NCBI GenBank assembly: GCA_944989445.1
Contig: CALYLW010000039.1
Coordinates: forward strand, 1,179,001-1,243,000
Source: Ampullaceana balthica
Lineage: Eukaryota; Mollusca; Gastropoda; Lymnaeidae
Direction: 5' to 3'
Length of the DNA stretch: 64,000 nucleotides
Under the pieces are notes generated by a model. That model worked only from the letters and a program-made list of their open reading frames with translations. It ran no database searches and was not told the origin of the DNA. The translations under genes and the position numbers were made by a program. Shown here in pieces: positions 1 through 13,600 of the stretch (within the stretch, counting starts at the first letter, position 1; each line of letters starts with the position of its first letter).

Positions 1-1139
1 TTGCCTGCGTCTTGCTTGATTTGGCGTAATATATATATATATTATTAATTATTTTAACGTAAGAGGCAGTAAAGGTGAGTATGGGCAAAATTTAAACAAA
101 TAAATCGAAAACATACTTTAATACATAAAATTTAATTAAGGACGTTCTAAAACTAAAAATTTATTTTAATTAATTTGTTTAAATGAGTAAATACAAAAAT
201 TTAAACATGCTATGATGGTCCATTTTAATGAAATTCAACTCTTTACATTGATGTGCTCGGGAAAAGTTAAACACATTTAAACGTGTCAAAACGTCATTGA
301 GGGATTAAATATAACAAAAAAGTTTCTCAGTTAAGCAGCATCACATAAAACTTTCATTGGCCAAAGCTAACAATAATATTCCAATACCTGGAATACAACA
401 GGAATTATTAAAGTAATGTGATTGCTTAATTTGTTATATTACAGTATCTTTGTACATCTATCTATAATATAAAGCCAACAATAATTTAATTTAATTTGAA
501 AGAAAAGATTCTAATAAACTGTAAGAATTGTGGCTTATTAACATATCATATACAAATTAATGATAAAAATTTTTTCCAGGATTATAATAACCTGTCATTT
601 ATGCATGCGAATTGTAACTTTTCAATTGAAGATCAAGAAGGAAATTTCCACATTTTGAATCGAAGAATTTCTTTGTTCAACCTTTGCTTAGTACCAATTT
701 CATAAATAACGAATTTATCGCTGCGTTTTTAAATTAAAAAATAAAAAAATAAATAAATTACGTATTAACTGAGCGACCGGTATCAAAATGTTTTAGCTTT
801 AAAATAAGGCTGAAAACACAATGCTACATTCAGTTCCAATCACAATCAAAATCTATCTTAGCTTTAACCAAAAGTGATTATATTTACAACAAAATACTCA
901 AAGATCATCATTCACTTCAGTTTAACCAAAAACAATTATCGCCTTAAAAATAATAAGAAATCCGTTTTTATTTCCAAATGAAGTTCTATAGTTTAAAAAA
1001 AAATTATAAAAGTAAACTAAGTTAAATATTATCGTTGTTATGTACAGTGCAATGAAGCTGAACTATCTATCAATATGCATGACCCCATGACATTGGAATC
1101 ATCTGATGATGAGCTACATGTGCAAATAAAATATCCACT
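1..1139. other. No recognisable gene
   Basis: AT-rich sequence. A 69-codon open frame at 496-705 starts at TTG, has no recognisable domain and no clear splice context, so I do not call it. Exons further downstream in the minus-strand IgSF gene could lie here but none was identified. Confidence 0.5.
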
Positions 1140-1556
1140 CAGTAACAAAATCTCTTTTTAAATCCCTTATATTAACTTCACCGCCGTCTCATTCGTCGTC
1201 CCTCGACCGCGGAAAAACAAAAGATAAAATTGACCTACTTCCAGTGAAGCCATCGAGCTGAAATTTGGAACACGGACCCGTCTCACCTAACAATGCATCG
1301 TATTTAAATTTCAGATCTTTGGAACGTACCGTAATTAAATTAATGCATTTTTAGCTTATCTATATAAATCACTATTTAGAATGTTTAGTCGTCGTCTGCT
1401 AGAGTTGACCTAGTTTTAAAGCCAAGGGAGATAATTCCGGTTTTAGTCTGTAAATGTTTGTCACTTTTGAACATAATCAATACTTTTTGTTATGTCTCAT
1501 ATATAAGGGATTTATAGTCAAAAACTTTGTTTTTACGGGGTTGTTTAATTATTATA
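1140..1556 (-). repeat. Dispersed repeat with inverted ends, subfamily A copy
   Basis: Read on the minus strand this starts near 1550 with a conserved head (GACTATAAATCCCTTATA), carries the conserved core that includes GATCTGAAATTT and TACGATGCATTGTTAGG (1345-1290), and ends near 1150 with TTAATATAAGGGATTTA. Head and tail are inverted copies of one another. The same arrangement recurs at 10.1-12.0, 18.7-19.8, 20.6-21.1, 38.9-39.4, 57.6-58.0 and 59.7-60.0 kb. It is probably a non-autonomous mobile element; I do not recognise the class. Confidence 0.7.
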
Positions 1557-1649
1557 ATGCTTTGTTGCACTATCAAGGAGACTAACATTTAAAGGACGCA
1601 ATATGATTAATAAAGTCTAACTCATCGCATTAATGAATTTGATGTCGTC

Positions 1650-3062
1650 GTTCAACAAAAAGGGGTCTACGTTCAATAAAAAGTGGTCAACGTTCAACAA
1701 AAAGTGGTCAACGTTCAACAAAAAAAAAGTGGTCAACGTTCAACGAAAAGTGGTCTACGTTCAACAAAAAGTGTCTACGTTCAATAAAAAGTGGTCAACG
1801 TTCAACAAAAAGTGGTCAACGTTCAACAAAAAGTGGTCAACGTTCAACAAAAAGTAGTCTACGTTCAACAAAAAGTGGTCAACGTTCAACAAAAAGAGGT
1901 CTACGTTCAATAAAAAATTGGTCAACGTTCAACAAAAAGTGGTCAACGTTCAACAAAAAAAAAGTGGTCAACGTTCAACGAAAAGTGGTCTACGTTCAAC
2001 GAAAAGTGGTCTACGTTCAACAAAAAGTGGTCAACGTTCAACAAAAAGTGGTCAACGTTCAACAAAAAGTTGTCAATGTTCAACAATAAGTGGTCTACGT
2101 TCAACAAAAGTGGTCAACGTTCAACGAAAAGTGGTCTACGTTCAACAAAAAGTGTCTACGTTCAATAAAAAGTGGTCAACGTTCAACAAAAAGTGGTCAA
2201 CGTTCAACGAAAAGTGGTCTACGTTCAACAAAAAGTGTCTACGTTCAATAAAAAGTGGTCAACGTTCAACAAAAAGTGGTCAACGTTCAACAAAAAGTGG
2301 TCAACGTTCAACAAAAAGTGGTCTACGTTCAACAAAAAGTGGTCAACGTTCAACAAAAAGAGGTCTACGTTCAATAAAAATTGGTCAACGTTCAACAAAA
2401 AGTGGTCAACGCTCAACAAAAAAAAAGTGGTCAACGTTCAACGAAAAGTGGTCTACGTTCAACGAAAAGTGGTCTACGTTCAACAAAAAGTGGTCCACGT
2501 TCAACAAAAAGTGGTCAACGTTCAACAAAAAGTTGTCAATTTTCAACAATAAGTGGTCTACGTTCAACAAAAGTGGTCTACGTTCAACAAAAAGTGGTCT
2601 ACGTTCAAAAAAAAGTGGTCTTAGTTCAACAAAAAGTGGTCAACGTTCAACAAAAAGTGGTCAACGTTCAATAAAAGTGGTCAATGTTCAACAAAAAGTG
2701 TCTACGTTCAATAAAAAGTGGTCAACGTTCAACAAAAAAAAAGTGGTCAATGTTCAATAAAAAGTGGTCTACGTTCAACAAAAAGTGTCTACGTTCAATA
2801 AAAAGTGGTCTACGTTCAACAAAAAGTGTCTACGTTCAATAAAAAGTGGTCAACGTTCAACAAAAAGTGGTCAATGTTCAACAAAAAAAAGTGGTCAACG
2901 TTCAACAAAAAGTGGTCAATGTTCAACAAAAAGTGGTCAATGTTCAACAAAAGTGGTCAATGTTCAACAAAAAAAAAGTGGTCAACGTTCAACAAAAAGT
3001 GGTCAATGTTCAACAATAAGTGGTCTACGTTCAACAAAAGTGGTCTACGTTCAACAAACAGT
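1650..3062. repeat. 21-bp minisatellite, about 65 copies
   Basis: Tandem array of a 21-base unit close to GTGGTCAACGTTCAACAAAA plus one A. Variants alternate CAACG, CTACG and CAATG, and some units have extra A residues or lack one GG. Longer blocks marked by AAAAAAAAAGTGG followed by CAACGAAAAG recur near 1722, 1957 and 2419, so there is some higher-order structure. Because 21 is divisible by three, long open frames with a heptapeptide period appear on both strands; these are a by-product and not genes. Confidence 0.95.
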
Positions 3063-4035
3063 GGTCTTCTTTCCACTAAATGTGATTTTACGGAGCAGTG
3101 CCAGTCCACAAATATTTCTGTTCCAAGCTGGTCAACTTTCAAGTGTGAAGTCAAGTTTGAAAAACAAAAATCTTTGATCTTGATTGAGATTTGAAACTTT
3201 TCCAACGGTAGCCAAAACTCTACAGCGATGCACAAACTTTGTCAACCTGTGCGGCAAATTTGAAATTCGGGGGTAATGCCGATCATGGCTAATTTGGCGA
3301 CTGATTACCGTATAGTTCAATAGCCTGAATCGTTTACTAACTCCGAAAAAACGTATATGTATGTGTGTGTGTGTGTATGTTTATATTTTTAATGGTCGTC
3401 AGTTGTTTTTTTTGGACCAAATATAATTAAATCAAAAGCAATTCTGTCACATTTTAAAGTCACAAACTCTAAGAAATTTTCAATTTAAAAAATAAGTGAT
3501 TTTGGAGACAATCTTGACTAGAATTCCAATGCTATAAATTTTAAATGTGAATTTATAATCACGTCAAAGTCAGGGTAAATTTAGCGACGAGATCTTGATA
3601 GATAAGATATAATTTTTAAAAAAAACAACACCAATTTCATCTCTGTGTTTCAAAAGTATATTTCTATACAATAACATATATTTTTTTCCCCAATCTTATT
3701 ATTTATCACCCAACCTAATAAATTAATGCATATTTTTGTATGGATTTTTAAAAAAGAAATAATGAAAATAGCTGGCACTTTGTTTAATTATCAATATTAT
3801 GAAAATTAAATTTGTATATTAAACAGGAATATATAATTAATTAATATAATCGGATCAGTTAACATTTCAAGATAGAGTAATCGAATAATTCGGGACACAA
3901 TTGTACGTTTGTTTCATGCTATCATTAGTGAGTCTGTTTAATACTCCGATTCCCCAAATCAAACTACTTAAATTTTGTTGCAATGTTCCTCCTGACATAA
4001 ATATTTATTAAGTTACAGAAATAAATGAATTATGT
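3063..4035. other. Intergenic or intronic, nothing identified
   Basis: AT-rich sequence with a short GT run near 3360-3375. No exon with Ig-type residues and matching phase was found on the minus strand. Confidence 0.4.
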
Positions 4036-4233
4036 ATCGCGAGACGTCATTAGGGGATGCGCACCGCACCGGTGAAAGCCATCTGAAAAGGGGGGGGGGC
4101 ACGAAAACGTCAAGTTCTGTATGCTCCCGTTAGCTGGCACTGGGGGACTCGGATAGTTCTATGGGGCAGGTCTTGTGGCGACGACAACATGAGGTACATC
4201 ATTGGGTGACACCAACCCTAGTGACGCCTCTGA
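4036..4233. mobile_element. Small inverted-terminal element (MITE-like)
   Basis: The right end read inward on the minus strand (CAGAGGCGTCACTAGGG, 4233 leftwards) resembles the left end (GAGACGTCATTAGGGG from about 4040), giving imperfect terminal inverted repeats, followed on both sides by a CACC-containing segment. The interior is GC-richer than its surroundings. No target duplication was confirmed. Confidence 0.45.
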
Positions 4234-4467
4234 ATGTATCCCGTTGTTAAAAATATTGAAAATCTTCTGCCAAAAGCACAGTTATTCCTTTATCACACAC
4301 GAACACATTTTTCCATGCACCACTGATCCATTCAATCATAGGTTAATGTAAAACAAATAGCAACAAAAACTCACACACACAGTGCGTATATGAAACATGT
4401 ATGGACGCGAGACGAGTTTTGCTTACTTATGTTATGCTAAAATCTAGAGATAACTCACAAGTCTTAC

Positions 4468-4656
4468 CAAAACTAACAACAAGAGTTGTCGGTGTTTCAA
4501 AAGCTCCTGATCCCTGTGAGTTTCTGGCCGTACATGTGTAGTTGCCAGCATCGGCCCTGGACACATTTCTTAGGGTCAGACTTGGTGTGCTGGCATTGCC
4601 GCCTTCATAACTCCTGTTTAAGATGGCCCCATCTTTTAGCCATACGATAGTCACTT
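4468..4656 (-). CDS. IgSF gene exon 7: second half of Ig domain 3
   Basis: The acceptor is TTTTTAG and the donor GTAAGA; 189 bases, phase 1 to phase 1. It encodes VTIVWLKDG (core tryptophan), LTLRNVSRADAGNYTCTARN (the canonical DxGxYxC motif) and a closing G-strand (TTLVVSF). It is the clearest Ig segment in the window and is I-set or V-like. The open phase-1 donor shows that at least one more exon follows to the left. Confidence 0.92.
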
Positions 4657-7600
4657 CTAAAAATATTTATTCAAATAAGTGAACTTAAGTTGGACGTTAA
4701 ACGTTTCGAATATACTGAAATCCTCTGGAATTAAAATAATACATTTCTTATACATTGAAAAGTATTTCCAACAAAGATATATACAGTGTTCCCTCACTAC
4801 TTCATCGTTCATTTTCGTAGGTTCATTATTTCACGTTTTTTTTTGTTTTGTTTTGTCGCTGAACGTGGACTTCATCCCAGCTTGTGAGGCGAGCACACCA
4901 TTGACTTCGCTCTCCAGCCGCTATATATTTATGGTAGACTTTAAAAATTAATTTTTCAAGACAATTGCATTTTCCTTCATTAACTTTGAATTCAAACCTG
5001 CGCTTTTAATGTGAGTTTGATAAAATACCATCTATGTGCAATTTTATCGAAATGATTGTCAAAAATCGTCTAAATACATGAGTTAATTTAGTTGCCACTT
5101 ATCAGTGAAAAAAGGAGAGCGTATTAAAGTCATATGCTTTGATTAAAAATAGGTTTAATACATCTAATTATCCAAATTTAAATATATATAACCATCAGCT
5201 TAAAAAAGAAACAACACCCTACACATTAAATGTCACCAACACGGAGGTTCTGTCTCAATCAAACATTTGCAGCAACCCAGCAATCAATATATATACATTA
5301 TTTCCCCAAAGCGAGTATGTGCAAATGAGCATGAAGAATGACCCTCGCTGGGGTCGACCAATCACTATTGGCAAGCGTAGTGGGATGAAAAGAAATAAAA
5401 AGGGGGGATAATTTTTCTTGCGGTAACTTGCGGTGTACCTTCACAGAATAACATGTGATTCGTAGTGTAGTGGTTATCGCGTCTGCCATGCAGGCGGAAA
5501 GTCCTTGGTTCAAGCCACAGCGGGAACATTTATTTTAATTTTTAAAAAAAGGTTTTGTTTCTACCAGTTCTTTTGCCCCTTTTTTGCGAAAATGACTAAC
5601 CCTCGCTAGGGTCAGCCAAACACAGTTTATGGTTGCAAGGGATGGAAGTAAAGGTTGGGGGGAGTGGTGAGGGGGAGGGGGCAGGTATCAACAACCGCAG
5701 TGCACATGTCCCCACGTTTACTCGCTTTATTTCCATTACTTCGGACTGCTGTTTGTGTCCGTTCTCTCCCCCCTCCCCCACCCCGTTCTTTGCACTATTT
5801 ATGATGAGCAAGTCTGCATCGTATGCGTGGGTCGTATCTAGTATTAGTATAATTAATCAAAAGACGCCTCCGCAGGCTTGAAAATGTCAAACGAAGGGGT
5901 ATCCAAAGACCGGCCCGCGGGTAAAACACAGCCGGTGCTTAAACATTAAGCTGCCCGCGGTCTCATCTTAAATAATTAACTGACATTCACTTTTTCTGTA
6001 ACGACATTATATTTATAAAAAAATTCGAAATTATTTGCTGTTTTGATTACGTCAAATGATGGCGAAAATCGATGACGTTGTATTGTTTATCAACTACTTG
6101 ACCATTAAAGTCTTAAAAACAAAACAAGAGCAACAGATTTATTTGCTTCCGTTTATTCGGCTGTAAATTACATAAAATTACAATGGAAAAAAATATATAT
6201 AATTTTTAAGGATGGTGCTCCTGCCATGAATGGTGCGTAAAGTGAATTAGCAACACTAGTATGTATCAAAGTCAGGGAAGAGAGTGGCAAAGCTTTTCAA
6301 CTTCACTATATCATTTACCAACAAGTTCTTTATGCCATAAATCTTATATGTACTCATGTCATTAAGCTAGTGATAAAAACTATAAACTCTATTTGCTGTT
6401 AGGCCCTGATTCACAGTCAGATTCAGGAGTTTCTTATTGACATCCAGGAAGAATATGAAGATGTGTATCACAATGATATAAGCATTTTTTATAAGGGGAC
6501 AGCCCGTTTGGGGCTCCGGTACTCTCTAAAAATAAATTTGGGCATTTAATGGAAAATAAGGAACAAACTATTCCAGAATTATCTGATCCTGCTTGACTGG
6601 CAAATATTGCATATTTATTTTATGTGACAAGACATCTTAACCCTCTTAACACACGTCTTCCAGGGCACAATGCTGTACTAAGCCAATTATATTCACATAT
6701 CAAGGTCTCTGGGAACAAGCTGCAAAGTTTTCAAACTCATCTGTCTCAAATGCAGCTTAATAACCCAGTCCACACATTTCCCCTCACTACAGGAAATTAT
6801 GACAAGTTCTCCAGAAAAAAACTTCAATAGGAAAAGGCAATAAATGTAAGTTGCAGATAGAACTGGCTGATGAATTTAAAAGACATTTTCAGACTTTTCC
6901 AAATATTGAAAAAAAATCATACTTCCGTCTTCATCTTTCTCTGGTAACCTTGATGATGCTCCAGGCAATCTGCAAATGGAACTCACTGAGTTGCAAAGTG
7001 GTGCTGACTGTCGCTGCAGATAATAACATCTTTTTCTCATTGACTTTTACTGTCAGCTGGATAACGACAGATACCAAGAGATTCGAATATTTGCTATGAA
7101 GTTTGTCGACATACACGCATGTGTGAGCAGAAATTCTCAGTTATGAATTTTAACAAGAAATGTGTGAGGATGAGACTAAGTACCTCTCACCTGTGTGATA
7201 TCATACGTATAAAACAAGTGGCATTGAGCCTGACCTCACATATTTACTACTGTCAAGATCTCATTTTCACCCTTCACTTTAAAAACTTGCATAACAACTT
7301 CTCTACCTACTATGTCATTTCTGTTTATTATTTTAATCCGGCCCCTTTACTTTATGGAATATGGACCGCCATGCAAATACTTTGGACACCCCTGGTCAAA
7401 CGAATGCAAAGCGCTCACATACCCATGTATGTGCTATACAGCGAGCTGGTGACAGGGAAAAGGTCGGTTGGACGACCACGTCTCAGGTACATATAGAGTA
7501 ATATAGAAATATGCAGAAGATAAATGATGACTGTCAAGATTTACATCCAACACTGAGAAGACCTGGCAGAGGATCGATCCACATGGCGGGACATAAAGAA

Positions 7601-10600
7601 GGAAGAATCACTACGAGCCGATGACCAAAACATGGCTGAAACAGCTGAAAAGAGAATGAGGAGGAAGGCCAGGCAACACTGCCCCACCGAATTAGTGTGT
7701 GTGACATTCAAAGGTGACTGAAAATCGAGGATTGGTAGCCCATGCGACACCAAAAGCTGCAATCTGAGAAAATAAATCCATCGTCCTTCAAATGCGGAAG
7801 GATGTCATACATGCACACAACTATATTTATTATATAAAAATGATATTATAAGATAAGAGAATAAATATCAAATTTTGCAAAAATGATTCCCATAAAGCTC
7901 TCCTGCCTTAACTTACCATCATAATGGTTGGCCAGCACTATACAAGAAAGTATTACTGTCTGTGACCCAGTCGACACTGTGTTATTACCCGACTTTGAAA
8001 CCAGTGGGGGATCTGAGAACACAGTGACACACGGTGAGATTTAGTAATAAGGAAAATAGGTTTTAATGGAAATTGTATGAAACAGTAGATTCAATGTATA
8101 TAACATTTCAAGTCATTACGCTCAATAGATTCTTATCTCAGTGGTAAAACCTATGGCGAAGCTCAATGTGTAATCACTCACTGAAAACTTCAATATTCTG
8201 TACAGTTTGTTTTTGTACTTTGTAGTTTCCATATTCGTGTACAACATAGCATGTCAATGAATAAGTGGGTGACCCCGGAGGTAAGGTAAAGGTCAGCTGG
8301 CTGGTGACGTTGTAGACTGTGTGGGCGTAGTCTTCAATTACAATATTTGTGGTCTTCGTTATACCGGTGTTTATAGCCTGACCAATATTGTTACTGCAAA
8401 CAAATGAAAGGTTAAGTTAATTTACATGTTATTCCAGTGATTATGGCGATGAAATATTATTTGTTTACAGTTATCTTGACCCGCTTCCTGACCTTCATGT
8501 CACGCCTTTCGAGGCATCCACTTACCGCCAATAAATGTTTGGTGGAGTGAAGCTGGCTCCGTACACTAGACAAGTCAAAGTGTTGCTGACTGATGCTTTG
8601 ATTATGTTTGGGCTAGTAATCACGGGAACATCGGGGACCACTAGAAGTAAAGAATTTGTTTTCAATCAACATAATCTCGCAAAAAAGCAATGATTAATTA
8701 GTTGTAGGCCGGTGACAGAAGATTGTGCAGTGCACAACTTAGGACGCCACATAGATTATGTTATACAATAAATAGAAGTAAAAAAAGATTTTTAAAAACT
8801 ACTTCGATTTAATAGAATAAAAACGTGGGGCGGGCGCTTATGAGGTTTTACATATGTGATTCACTCATTCTCTCACTTATAGATCTCTCTTTTGCCTTCT
8901 ACATTAGAAATCTTTAATTTTTATACCAAACACCCACCCCACGTTTTTAGTCTATTAAATCGAAGTAGTTGAACTTACAAGTTTTAAATTATTTTCTACT
9001 TTTTAGTCCGCTTCTAAAAACGTGGTTTTTTTAAATCTTTTTTTTACTTCTATTTATTTTATTCTTTTTAGTCCACTTATAACAACCTGGTTTTTAAAAA
9101 TATTTTGATGTGGTCAAGGGGCGAGCTCACGGATGTCAACAAAAGCCGACGGTACAGATGCTTTTATATAGACTATAGATCAACTTAAAAGTTCAATAAT
9201 TTAATAACAGTACATTTGATCAATCTGAAATTTTGATACAATGCATTGCATCCAAGATCTATCTGTGGTAAAATTTTCAGATCTCCAGGACCATCAGAAG
9301 TGGTTCAATTTTACGTTGGCAGATTTGAAAAAATCTTGGACAATGCCTCACCAACGAAAGCGAGCTAATAAAAACGTAGTAATAAAGGTAAAAAAAGGAT
9401 TTTTAAAAACCACTTTTTTTACAAGCGGACTAAAAAGAAGAAAATAATTTAAAACTGGTAAGTTCAAGTACTTTGATTTAATATGACTAAAAACGTGGGA
9501 CGGGCGCTTATGAGGTTTAACATATGCAGCTCACTCATACTCTCACTTATAGATCTCTCTTTTGCCTTCTAAATTAGAAATCTTTAATTTTTATACCAAA
9601 ACCCGCCCCACGTTTTTAGTGTTAAAAACACCTTTCTTATTCCGTATGCAAGAACAAACACATAAAAAATTTCATTCTTCCCGTCCGGAATTCGGGCGTG
9701 GAATGTGTTGCCTGAAGAATCCAGGAAAACCAACACTTTATCAACATTTGAATCTCTAATAAAAATGCAGGACTAAACACAAACCAAAGATAAGCGTAGG
9801 ACGCAATAATCTTCTGTATAGAAGGAGCGTCTGTAAACAGATAAGATAAGATAAGATTATCAAACAAGGACAAGTTAGTTGGGTTTTTGAAAAAGTTGGG
9901 CGCCATGGGTGCCCTAAAAAAGTGCATTTTTTTCAAAATAAATAGATTTTAGCTTCCGTCATTTTTGACGGTTGATACGCTAGTAATGACATAAATAATC
10001 TTGAAGAACTTCGGATTCAGATCCATAATATGTGAGGTAGTATGTGCTTATATGCAACATCATGTCATTATATTTTGAATTTAGTATATGAATGTTTCAA
10101 ATTGAATTCATGAATAAATATCTTCATTTTACTATTTATATTTAAAGCGCTGAGAGCTCAGCTGCTTGCTAGGGAGAGGGGAAAAGTCTGATCACCGATC
10201 GCTTGACCGAGCTCAGCGTGACACGTAAAATGTAAACAAAAGCACGCCGGTACTTTGATGGGTCGCGTCAACTCGTCAACTCAAACTTTCACGTGGAAAA
10301 AAAGACAATAACAAACAGTGAATTTGAATTACATACGTTATATAAGGATAAACTGAAAATGCATTATTTTAATTACGGTACTTTCGATCGATCTGAAAGT
10401 TTGATACGATGTATTGTTAGGTGAGACGAGTCCGTGTGCCAAATGTGAGCTCGATCGGATCACGGGAAGCGGGTCATTTTTTTATTTTTGTTTTTCCGCC
10501 CGCCCAAGACAGAGATGACGAGACGGCGGTGAAGTTAATATCAGGGATTTAAAAAACAAACCCGTAAAAACAAAAGTTTTTGACTATAAATCCCTTATAT

Positions 10601-13600
10601 ATGAGACAGAACTTAAAGTATTTACAAATATCTACAGACTGAATCTGTCTTTACTCCCCTTTGCTTTTAACCCAAAAAATGGGGGGGGGGTGAGGGGTGG
10701 GATAGGGGAAAGGTCTTGTCACCGATCGCTGGGCCAAGCTCACCGTGACACGCCAAATGTAAACAAAAGCACGCCGGTTTACCTGATGAGATGTGTTCAC
10801 CGGTGGCTTGCCTGAAGTCAAGTGACCCGTAAAATGTAAACGATAGTGACCTCTACATATAGTTTATATAGATAAACTAAACATGCGTTAATTTAATTAC
10901 GGTACTTTCGATCGATCTGAAATTTTAATACAATGCATTGTTAGGTAAGACGGGTCCGTGTGCCAAATTTCAGCCCGATCGGATTACGGGAAATGGGTCA
11001 TATTTGACTTTGGTTTTTCCGCCCGCCCAAGACAGAGATGAGGACAGAGACGGCGGTGAAGTTAATATAAGGGATTTAATAAAACAAACCCGTAAAAACA
11101 AAGTTTTTGACTATAAATCCCTTATATATGAGACATAACTAACAGTATTGATTATTTTCAAACATTTACAGACTGAATCTGTCTTAACTCAAGTTTGCAT
11201 CATAACCCTAGTGGGGGGGGAGGGGTGGGTGGGGGGGGAGAGGGGAAAAGTCTGGTCACCGATACGCTTGACCAAGCTCAGAGTGACACGTAAAATGTAA
11301 ACAAAAGCGCCCGTCGCTTCGTTGGGTCGCCTCAATGCGTCAGCTCAAAATTTCACGTGGGAAAAAAACAATAACAAACAGTGAATTTAAATTACATACC
11401 TCATATAAGGATAAACTAAAAATGCATTAATTTAATTACGGTACGTTCGATCGATCTGAAATTTTGATACGATGCATTGTTAGGTTAGATGGGTCCGTTT
11501 GCCAAATTTCAGTTCGATGGAATCATGGGAAGTGGGTCATTTTTGACTTCTGTTTTTCCGCCCGCCCAAGACAGAGAGAGAGAGAGAGAGAGAGACGCCG
11601 GTGAAGTTAATATAAGGGATTTAAAAAACAAACCCGTAAAAACAAAGTTTTTGACTATAAATCCCTTATATATGATACATAACTAACAGTATTGATTATT
11701 TTCAAACAATTACAGACTGAATCTGTCTTAACTCAACTTTGCATCATAACCCTAGTGGGGGGAGGGGTGGGTGGGGGGGGAGAGGGGAAAAGTCTGGTCA
11801 CCGATTCGCTTGACCGAGCTCCGAGTGACCCGTAAAATGTAAACAAAAGCGCCCGTCGCTTCGTTGGGTCGCCTCAATGCGTCAGCTTAAAATTTCACGT
11901 GGGAAAAAAACAATAACAAACAGTGAATTTAAATTACATACCTCATATAAGGATAAACTTAAAACGCATTAATTTATGTACGGTACGTTCGATCGATCTG
12001 AAATTTTGATACGATTTAGTATACAGACTGATTTTTTAAAAACTATTCTGTTTTAAAATCAAATGCCTACAAAATATATGTTATATATTAAGCCCTAACT
12101 TATATTCATTTTATAAGCTAAAAAAGCTACATTGAACAAAGGCTTGAATATAAATACAAATAAAAATAATCTGTTATTTAAGTGAAACAAGTATCTGCCA
12201 ATTTATTGCTTTGTTACTATTCTAAACAAATATCTTATTCGTCTAGAACTAATTTCATACTTAGCTTATAAAATGGAGTGGGTGATTTTAAGAGCTTTTT
12301 CCTAGAACCAAAGGAATCAAAGATATTGTTTTCATTTTTTGATTCATGGAAAAAGAAATTGAGCCTTGCCCATTAAATTTTTGTAACTGTTAAGGACGTT
12401 TGTTATTCTGGTAAAGTATATAGAGAAAAGCGTGCGTTATTAAAGCAGAAATACCAAAATTGATGGGTAATATTTTAATTCAGCATACTTTCTATTTTCT
12501 AGACACACATATCGTGATTTTTATAAAGAAGGAGATTGATTTATTACTACCCTAATTTCCTGATACGTTTACACTCATTATTAAGGGGAATGTGAAACTC
12601 AAATCCAAATAAAGTTATTTTCATTGTGCCTACCCGTAGCATCGCACGGGCATTGCTCTCGTTATTTATATAATAGCCCAAGTCACAGGTTGGAGTATGT
12701 ATCCGTAACGCCATGACGTCATTTTTTGAGCTTATATTTAAATATATATACAAGGCGCGCATCAGGAGGTGTGCAAAATTTTAACAATTCTATTAAATGA
12801 CGTCATTGTTTTAGCTTATATTTTAATTTTGGAAAAGAGAGTGATGTAAAAAGAGTATTAGAGGATTTATAATTATAAAATACTTTGTGTCCATTTCAGG
12901 AAGTTTAATATTTCGTATTTATCAAACAAGGATAAGTTACTTGGGCTTTTAACCCCCCCCCCAAAAAAAAAGTGGGCACCGTAGGCGCCCTAAAACCCCT
13001 AGTTATTATTATATTTGAGTTTTCGAGAATAAGTGGAACTAACTTCGCAGTCGTTATAGGTCAAAACTACGGTAAGCATAATTCCGACGATTTTGTTCTA
13101 AATCATTTCTCTAAAACACCAAAGAGACCACTACTAACGACCTGATTTGGTGATATCCTCACTGTGTTACACATTTTAAAAAATATTTTCATGTCATCCT
13201 GTAATGGCATCACAATATTTTCCAGTACACAACAAGCATTTAAAAGGATAATTTAATAGCTTACAGTATCACGAAGACTTAAGTTAGGTTTTGATGTACT
13301 CGTACATCTCAAAACAACTTGACAACTTACAGATGACGTATGGAGTTATGGTTGCAGAACCTCCGTTTGAACTTGTGCACGTGACGCTTCTCGAGTTATC
13401 AGTTGCGGTAGCGTTGTATGACAAGACAGTGGTGAAACTGTTTGGTGACGTCTAATTGTTAGAAGAAACGTTAAAAGAAAGAGCATTGACAAAAAGGGTT
13501 GTTTGACAGCTAAATGATTCATTTAAATTTATATCCAAACAGCCAATAAACAAATTCTATCAATCACCTAATATATACTAGGTTATATTAACTTTTTCTC

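Noticed and set aside
496..705. 69-codon open frame as a gene
   Set aside because: It has a non-ATG start, no domain and AT-rich surroundings; chance is the simpler explanation.
1633..3235. Several long overlapping open frames with KWSTFNK or QRSTKSG repeats
   Set aside because: They are translations of the 21-bp minisatellite in all frames; the period keeps them open without selection.
5596..5881. Two overlapping open frames on opposite strands
   Set aside because: Low-complexity G/C-rich tract; neither has a domain or splice context.
10780..10830. Hammerhead ribozyme suggested by CTGATGAG
   Set aside because: No matching GAAA-containing stem with proper spacing was found.
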